64,000 nt of DNA from Bacillus sp. FJAT-26390 (lineage in GTDB: Bacteria > Bacillota > Bacilli > Paenibacillales > Paenibacillaceae), in contig NZ_MAQX01000033.1 in NCBI RefSeq assembly GCF_001682865.1, forward strand, positions 186,001 through 250,000, read 5' to 3'. The notes under the pieces were generated by a model. That model made no database searches. It was not told the DNA's origin and saw nothing but the letters and a program-made list of their open reading frames with translations. Of this stretch, positions 59,689 to 64,000 are shown one piece after another. A program made the position numbers and the translations under genes. How positions within the stretch are numbered: the stretch's first letter is position 1; each line of letters starts with the position of its first letter.

Positions 59689-60876
59689 TTAAGTGCCTTG
59701 TCCGTTAAAATAAGCATCAATGGTTGTCGGCAAGCCAGCCGCGCTAGAACGATAGGAAAGTCTCGTATATTTCAAAAAGCGCTGCGGCACAAGTACGTCC
59801 ACAGAGCCTACTGCGACTCCCGTTACCGTATCGACATCGTCATACCAGTTCGTTCCGTTAGCGCTGATCTCTACCCGCGCATCTACCGCATTCGTACCTG
59901 GGCCTCTATTGTATACAAAAAACGAATACGTACCGAATACGCTCGTCGTTACGGCTGGCAAAGGCGTGAACGCATCGACCGTCGGAAGGTTCAAGCTGCT
60001 CGATTCTTGGAAGCTCTTCTGCGAAATGGACGTCACACTGCTTAGTGTTCCCGCCGTAATTGTCGCTCCGAGCACGCTATTGACTGTACTCAGCGTTCCC
60101 GCGGTGATCGTCGCTCCGAGCACACTGTTAACCGCGCTCAACGTTCCCGCTGTAATCGTCGCTCCGAGTATGCTATCGACCGTACTTAGCGTTCCTGCCG
60201 TAATCGTTGCTCCGAGCACACTGTTAACCGCGCTCAACGTTCCCGCTGTAATTGTCGCTCCGAGCACACTATTCACTGTACTCAGTGTTCCTGCTGTAAT
60301 CGTCGCTCCGAGCACACTGTTAACCGCGCTCAACGTTCCCGCTGTAATCGTCGCTCCGAGTATGCTATCGACCGTACTTAGCGTTCCCGCCGTAATCGTT
60401 GCTCCGAGCACACTGTTAACCGCGCTCAACGTTCCCGCTGTAATTGTCGCTCCGAGCACACTATTCACTGTACTCAGTGTTCCTGCTGTAATCGTCGCTC
60501 CGAGCACACTGTTAACCGCGCTCAACGTTCCCGCTGTAATCGTCGCTCCGAGTATGCTATCGACCGTACTTAGCGTTCCCGCCGTAATCGTCGCTCCAAG
60601 CACACTGTTTACTGTGCTCAACGTTCCCGCCGTGATCGTCGCTCCGAGCACGCTGTTGATCGTTCCTGCCGTGATCGTCGCCCCGAGCACGCTTGTAATC
60701 GTCCCCGCGGTAATGGTCACGCCCATGAGGTTGCTGATCGTACCGTCTAACATAATATTCAAAATATGACCTGCGGTGTCAGTCGCTAATGCTTGCGGGG
60801 TATCCGTGCTGTCTCTGCCGAAAATGAGTGTGCGTAATTTATCCGGATTGGGGTTAAACGACGAGAAGTTTGGCAT
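59689..60876 (-). CDS. DUF6385-like protein with a long Thr-rich tandem repeat
   Basis: 395 aa. N-terminus MPNFSSFNPNPDKLRTLIFG and ALATDTAGHILNI (residues 1-51); then two 13-residue units and thirteen 16-residue units of the type GATITAGTLSTVNSVL (52-285); then a beta-rich C-terminal domain (SLNLPTVDAFTPLP..FFVYNRGPGTNAVDARVEIS..YFNGQ) that I recall as DUF6385, found in spore formers. No signal peptide. Each repeat has four Thr and two or three Ser, good O-glycan acceptors. AAAAAGGTG precedes the ATG. Position before three GT2 enzymes suggests it is their substrate (inference). Confidence 0.8.
   Translation of the reverse strand: MPNFSSFNPNPDKLRTLIFGRDSTDTPQALATDTAGHILNIMLDGTISNLMGVTITAGTITSVLGATITAGTINSVLGATITAGTLSTVNSVLGATITAGTLSTVDSILGATITAGTLSAVNSVLGATITAGTLSTVNSVLGATITAGTLSAVNSVLGATITAGTLSTVDSILGATITAGTLSAVNSVLGATITAGTLSTVNSVLGATITAGTLSAVNSVLGATITAGTLSTVDSILGATITAGTLSAVNSVLGATITAGTLSTVNSVLGATITAGTLSSVTSISQKSFQESSSLNLPTVDAFTPLPAVTTSVFGTYSFFVYNRGPGTNAVDARVEISANGTNWYDDVDTVTGVAVGSVDVLVPQRFLKYTRLSYRSSAAGLPTTIDAYFNGQGT
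60022..60723 (-). repeat. Coding tandem repeat, 48-bp units with 192-bp super-repeat
   Basis: Thirteen 48-bp units preceded by two 39-bp units. The variant residues run STVN, STVD, SAVN, STVN, then SAVN, STVD, SAVN, STVN twice more, then a diverged last unit. So a four-unit, 192-bp block is repeated three times with the first copy slightly changed, evidence of stepwise block duplication. Confidence 0.9.
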
Positions 60877-60929
60877 TGTTTATTCACCTTTTTCCTTTGG
60901 GAATGTGTGCGGCCACGAGGGAGGGCCGG

Positions 60930-61385
60930 CTATCTGGCTTGCTGCGCTTGAAAATAGACTTGCAGCACCGTCGGCTGCCCTTGCTGCTCAGACTTCATTT
61001 TCAGCCGAGAGTAACGCATGAATTTGGAAGGAACAATGACCTCCGTCATCCCCTTCCCTACTACACCCTCTATGTCAATCGCATAATCGGAGCCGTTAGG
61101 ACCCACTTCAAGACGAAGCTCAGCCGGATGCTCGCCATGATTAACAACGGCGTACGAGTACATCATTTTGTTCGAGGTATCCTGCATCGGAAGCGGCTTG
61201 AAATGATCGGTAGTCCTCACGTCCTTATACACAATTTCACAAAATCTTGAAGGCGTGCAGGCTGCGGAATGCTTGCGATGACGGCATTTGCGATTGCGTT
61301 TTGGTCTTCTCGGAGGTGATAAGGAATGTTTATTACAAACCTTTTTCTTAACAACCCCTTCACAACGACTCGCTGATTTTGGCAT
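60930..61385 (-). CDS. DUF6385-like protein with Cys/His/Arg-rich N-terminus
   Basis: 151 aa. Residues 1-50 are basic and rich in Cys, His, Arg and Lys (CNKHSLSPP..RNRKCRHRKHSAACTPSRFC). Residues about 58-151 repeat the C-terminal domain of the downstream repeat protein: YAVVNHGEHPAELRLEVGPNG, VIVPSKFMRYSRLKMKSEQQGQPTVLQVYFQAQ. GAGGAG abuts the ATG. First gene of the minus-strand unit; a CATAGATTA promoter element lies 33 bp upstream. A spore-surface or coat role is inferred. Confidence 0.75.
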   Translation of the reverse strand: MPKSASRCEGVVKKKVCNKHSLSPPRRPKRNRKCRHRKHSAACTPSRFCEIVYKDVRTTDHFKPLPMQDTSNKMMYSYAVVNHGEHPAELRLEVGPNGSDYAIDIEGVVGKGMTEVIVPSKFMRYSRLKMKSEQQGQPTVLQVYFQAQQAR

Positions 61386-61417
61386 CTCCTCTTCTTCCCC
61401 TCGTGTCCATGCTTCGA

Positions 61418-61426
61418 TAATCTATG
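61418..61426 (-). promoter_or_regulatory. Mother-cell type -10 element (sigma-K or sigma-E)
   Basis: CATAGATTA on the minus strand fits the sigma-K -10 CATANNNTA and is one base from the sigma-E -10 CATACANT. The -35 side is weak (an AC lies 13 nt away). It heads the DUF6385/glycosyltransferase unit. Confidence 0.45.
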
Positions 61427-61502
61427 TCATTTCTACAAGGTTTGAAACGGCGATTGTTACTTCTTTCATGAATTTAGACCCTAAAAATTCCATATTACCC
61501 AA

Positions 61503-61530
61503 ACTAACAAGCTGTTGGCGCCATATAATG
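61503..61530 (+). promoter_or_regulatory. Mother-cell type promoter of the WWE protein pair
   Basis: AC (61503-61504), 17 nt, CATATAATG (61522-61530), resembling sigma-K promoters (AC, about 16-17 nt, CATANNNTA), 43 bp before the ATG. The core TATAAT could also serve sigma-A. Confidence 0.4.
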
Positions 61531-61572
61531 CTCATGATAGAACTCTATTCAAAAAAAGAAGAGGTCTTCCCT

Positions 61573-62106
61573 ATGACAAATAACGCGGTATTTAATAATG
61601 AGAATAACCCCCTTTATATGCTCATCAATAATCCATACAGCACCTCTGCGTCTATCGCTCCGCCAGAGACAAACGCCTCAAGCAATGGAAGACTCTTTAT
61701 GGTTACAACTGCAAGCGCAGCAATTGCCGGAGGCTCGAACCAGCTTGTCCAAATTACAAATCCTAACTTGAGCGGCCGGTCCTTATATATTTCTAGAATC
61801 TCCGGCGGCACTACTTCAGCGGCTACCCTCATCTTATATTCCGGCGGGACTGTAACGGGTGGAACTACGCCCACTCCCTTTAACTGCCAATTCGGAAACG
61901 CTACAACCAGCATCGCTACAGCAAGAACATCATCCGGCACAGTCGGCGGCACGCCAACCCAATTCATGTCGCTGCCGATGGCGACAGGCATGTTTAATCT
62001 TGATTTTACTGGCGGCATCATCGTTCCTCCCAACCGTTCCATAACGCTTTCTCTCGGCCCGGGCGCCATTACTGCTGCAACGAATATCACATGGTGGGAG
62101 GTTTAA
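61573..62106 (+). CDS. Gly/Thr/Ser-rich surface-type protein ending in WWE, paralogue 1
   Basis: 177 aa. Begins MTNNAVFNNENNPLYMLINN, is rich in Thr, Ser, Gly and Ile, and ends ITAATNITWWEV. NPNLSGRSLYISRISGGTTSAATLILYSGGTV and FTGGIIVPPNRSITLSLGPG look like beta strands of a jelly-roll. No signal peptide or membrane segment. About 40% of its landmarks recur in the next gene (NNP.ASGKKLLV, TYTGGIAIPQGQSL, NISWWEA). AGAGGT precedes the ATG. Family unknown; location points to the spore or cell surface. Confidence 0.75.
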   Translation: MTNNAVFNNENNPLYMLINNPYSTSASIAPPETNASSNGRLFMVTTASAAIAGGSNQLVQITNPNLSGRSLYISRISGGTTSAATLILYSGGTVTGGTTPTPFNCQFGNATTSIATARTSSGTVGGTPTQFMSLPMATGMFNLDFTGGIIVPPNRSITLSLGPGAITAATNITWWEV

Positions 62107-62107
62107 C

Positions 62108-62689
62108 ATGCCTAACTATAATCCGATAGACAACCCCCGCAACGAGGTTTTTGGCGAGGCTGTAAATGGCTATAATGATCCAGGCTCCGCTTCCTTTCCT
62201 ACAACCGGTGCCGCTCGAGCGGGCAGATATTTTTCAGCTGAGGCCAATACCAGCGCAAGTCTAGGCGTACTCGGCGGAACCGTTAACATCACCATACTGC
62301 TAAACAATCCGGCCGCGAGCGGCAAAAAATTACTCGTTCACAGTATTGGCGGTACAATTGACATCTCGCTCAGCTTGCTTTCCAGCTTTTCAGGACAAGT
62401 AACGATGAACAGCGGGGGCACGCTCACCTCCCCTTCGGCGGTGACTGCTTCTAATTTGAATCTAGGAAGCTCTGTAACCAGTGCCGCAACGCTTACCTCT
62501 TCAATCAGCGCGCCAACCGGCGGGACTACCTTCATGATCTACCCCCTTTTCCCTCAGCCTTTTCGTTTAACTTACACGGGAGGAATTGCCATTCCTCAAG
62601 GCCAATCCTTGGTCGTCAACGTAAGAGGATCACTAACGCTGCTCGGTTTGCTCGGTACGAGAGTCAATATTTCTTGGTGGGAAGCCTAA
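62108..62689 (+). CDS. Gly/Thr/Ser-rich surface-type protein ending in WWE, paralogue 2
   Basis: 193 aa. MPNYNPIDNPRNEVFGEAVNGYN, then ITILLNNPAASGKKLLVHSIGG, PLFPQPFRLTYTGGIAIPQGQSLVVNVRG and a C-terminal VNISWWEA. Many Ser and Thr, no Cys, no signal peptide. It starts 1 bp after paralogue 1 behind GGGAGG, so the two are co-translated. Function unknown. Confidence 0.75.
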   Translation: MPNYNPIDNPRNEVFGEAVNGYNDPGSASFPTTGAARAGRYFSAEANTSASLGVLGGTVNITILLNNPAASGKKLLVHSIGGTIDISLSLLSSFSGQVTMNSGGTLTSPSAVTASNLNLGSSVTSAATLTSSISAPTGGTTFMIYPLFPQPFRLTYTGGIAIPQGQSLVVNVRGSLTLLGLLGTRVNISWWEA

Positions 62690-62982
62690 ATGCAATCGAA
62701 TTTTTCCTATCTTATTTCACACACGCTTTTTCCTGCCCTCCGCTCACTCGATCAACGTTTTAATTTTCAGCATCATTGAAATAAAAGTTTCATATTTTTG
62801 TATTTTTAACCCCTAAACACAAACAAATATCAAACATTAAATTTCGATAAAGTGTCATGTAATAAAAGGGATGTTTAAAATATCCATCTATGAACCCGAA
62901 AAAAATATTGCATATTTAAACCTAATTCACATATCAATCTTCATATCGTAAATGCAGGTCTCAAAGACTCCCAAACACAAAA

Positions 62983-63019
62983 AAATAGATAGAAACGAAA
63001 TTTCCGTTTCTATCTATTT
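62983..63019. terminator. Strong bidirectional hairpin terminator
   Basis: AAATAGATAGAAACG, 7-nt loop, CGTTTCTATCTATTT: 15-bp perfect stem flanked by A and T runs on both sides, about 290 bp after the WWE pair. Confidence 0.85.
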
Positions 63020-63071
63020 TCAACTTGTCATTTCAATAAGCTTCCTATCCAGCATTAAACGTGAATTCAAT

Positions 63072-63300
63072 ATATGCAGATGCGTTAGCGTACGGGATGA
63101 GGGACCAGATCCGTGATCGCTTCATCGATCTAGGCTGCTGCAATAGAGTAAGACAAGCCCATGAGGAAGCCGTATTTTGCCCGTGAAAAAGAGAATAACC
63201 AAGTGTCCGCAATAGATTCGGCTACAACCCTTTAATAGTGCCCGGTATCAAGCTGCTATAGCCATATTCCGTTGATGTCAGTGCCATAGTGTTGACCAAA
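63072..63300 (-). pseudogene. Decayed coding remnant, unidentified
   Basis: One minus frame reads GTDINGIWL, stop, QLDTGHY, stop, RVVAESIADTWLFSFSRAKYG, then FLMGLSYSIAAA, stop, IDEAITDLVPHPVR, stop: protein-like but interrupted three times. The neighbouring frame gives MALTSTEYGYSSLIPGTIKG over the first part, so a frameshift is also possible. No family recognised. Confidence 0.3.
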
Positions 63301-63329
63301 GCAGCTCTGCTTTATTAATGCGGCTGCTT

Positions 63330-63512
63330 CTACAGCATCCATAAACAAAAATTTTTCTTTCGAGAGGCTAGCAGCTGCCTCTCTTCCAAATAAACAGCAG
63401 CCCTTTGCCGTTTACGCATATTCCGAGTCATTTCACAGTTTGTCCCTTGCTCGCTGAACAAGATTTCGCCAACCTGCTGCACTTCTCGCTCTAAATCGAC
63501 TAAAAAAGCCAT
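63330..63512 (-). CDS. Short ORF, doubtful
   Basis: 60 aa, helical and charged (MAFLVDLEREVQQVGEILF..RNMRKRQRAAVYLEERQLLASRKKNF). No ribosome site precedes the ATG. The same frame stays open upstream to the peroxidase stop and reads LKNEIDAASRRKKAQL, also protein-like but without a start codon. It may be the remains of a larger gene. No family recognised. Confidence 0.3.
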   Translation of the reverse strand: MAFLVDLEREVQQVGEILFSEQGTNCEMTRNMRKRQRAAVYLEERQLLASRKKNFCLWML

Positions 63513-63570
63513 TAACTGGGCTTTTTTTCGCCGGGAAGCCGCATCTATTTCATTTTTCAGTGAGGGAGCA

Positions 63571-63999
63571 CTAGAGCAGCTGTTCGATATCGGCCTTCAT
63601 ATCGAGGGGCTCGTCGGTCGATTCGAACCGTTTGATGACATTGCCTTCCCGATCGATCAAGAACTTCGTGAAGTTCCATTTGACCGAGTTGCCCTCAAGG
63701 TAGTGTGGCAGCTTTTCCTGAAGAAAGGCGTTGAGCATTTTGCCGCTAGGGTCGCTAAGCTCAAAACCGTTAAAAGGCGCTTCCTCGGTCAAATGCTTAA
63801 ATAGCGGATGAGCCGTTTCGTCCCTTACATCCGTCTTAGCAAAAAGAGGGAAGGAGACGCCGTAATTCAATTGGCAAAAGCTTTGCACATCAGAATTGGC
63901 TCCTGGCTCCTGCTCGCCGAACTGGTTGCTAGGGAATCCGAGAATTTCGAGCCCTTGCTCTTTGTACTCCTCGTACAGCTTCTGCAGATCGGAATATTG
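63571..63999 (-). CDS. Glutathione peroxidase family protein (5' end cut by window edge)
   Basis: Thiol peroxidase of the GPx/BsaA family. The visible 142 residues start just after the catalytic Cys loop: LQKLYEEYKEQGLEILGFPSNQFGEQEPG carries the catalytic Gln (NQFGEQ), and SVKWNFTKFLIDREGNVIKRF carries the conserved Trp-Asn-Phe. A normal C-terminus ends DIEQLL. The first 20-25 residues and the start lie beyond the right edge. In Bacillota such enzymes use thioredoxin or bacillithiol rather than glutathione. Confidence 0.92.
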   Translation of the reverse strand, partial: QYSDLQKLYEEYKEQGLEILGFPSNQFGEQEPGANSDVQSFCQLNYGVSFPLFAKTDVRDETAHPLFKHLTEEAPFNGFELSDPSGKMLNAFLQEKLPHYLEGNSVKWNFTKFLIDREGNVIKRFESTDEPLDMKADIEQLL

Positions 64000-64000
64000 C

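Larger units (their letters stand above)
62690..63329. other. AT-rich intergenic stretch without an intact gene
   Basis: The first 290 bp are AT-rich and end with the terminator at 62983-63019. The rest holds coding-like but interrupted sequence on the minus strand (listed separately). No promoter of note was recognised. Confidence 0.5.

Noticed and set aside
60022..60723. CRISPR-like periodic repeats
   Set aside because: Units are contiguous, coding, and have no unique spacers; no cas genes nearby.
59909..60769. Open plus-strand frame of 286 codons reading VPAVIVAPSTLL repeats
   Set aside because: Antisense shadow of the repeat array; the minus-strand gene has a ribosome site, conserved ends and fits the operon.
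59689..60876. Collagen-like exosporium protein (BclA type)
   Set aside because: The repeats are GATITAGT-type, not Gly-X-Y triplets.

Overview
The window looks like chromosomal DNA of an endospore-forming Bacillota member of the Paenibacillaceae, most likely Paenibacillus. The evidence is the atp operon with upp and glyA nearby, the rpiB-ywlE-mntP-ywlC-spoIIR order typical of Bacillales, strong GGAGG ribosome sites with frequent TTG and GTG starts, S-layer-homology domains and a sigma-F type promoter on spoIIR. No rRNA, tRNA, insertion sequence, prophage or CRISPR array was seen. All assignments come from reading motifs by eye; no database search was run.

Layout. 1-5.8 kb (minus): F1Fo ATP synthase operon (atpZ-atpI-atpB-E-F-H-A, atpA cut by the left edge), preceded by mnaA and upp. 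5.9-13.1 kb (minus): a membrane-anchored Gly/Ser/Cys-tailed protein, an intergenic DnaA-box cluster, and a complete oppA-B-C-D-F oligopeptide importer. 13.4-19.9 kb (minus): glyA, ywlG and rpiB behind a ZTP riboswitch, then ywlE, mntP, the Sua5-type tsaC and spoIIR. 20-21.6 kb (plus): an ECF41-type sigma factor followed by its likely target, a carboxymuconolactone-decarboxylase gene. 21.7-25.1 kb (minus): prmC, prfA, ychF. 25.5-31 kb (minus): a secreted YcdB/PepSY-SLH protein and a membrane glycosylation set (GT2, DUF2304-like, small flippase, GT-C). 31-45 kb: trxA and an Rrf2 regulator, a kinase-like protein, a 1020-residue acyltransferase/FAD-oxidoreductase fusion, a TetR-controlled SMR pair, hisC, a VanZ-like protein, a PrpE-like phosphatase, a GNAT acetyltransferase, mobA and glnS.

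45.2-49.3 kb (plus) is a full ComQXPA quorum-sensing locus: prenyl transferase, a 62-residue prepheromone with Trp as its penultimate residue, a PDZ-containing histidine kinase and a LuxR-type regulator. A perfect palindrome sits at about -43 of the comX promoter and is a candidate ComA site.

50.8-62.7 kb is a surface-polymer or spore-surface glycosylation island. A plus-strand unit (unrecognised protein, GT2, GT4) converges on a minus-strand unit of two DUF6385-like proteins, one carrying a long Thr-rich 16-residue repeat array, followed by three paralogous GT2-plus-helical-repeat glycosyltransferases. Divergent from it are two paralogous Gly/Thr/Ser-rich proteins ending in a WWE motif. Promoter-like sequences resembling mother-cell sporulation promoters flank both sides. 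The inferred picture is a repeat-bearing surface protein modified by its co-transcribed glycosyltransferases. The right end holds decayed DNA and a glutathione peroxidase cut by the edge.
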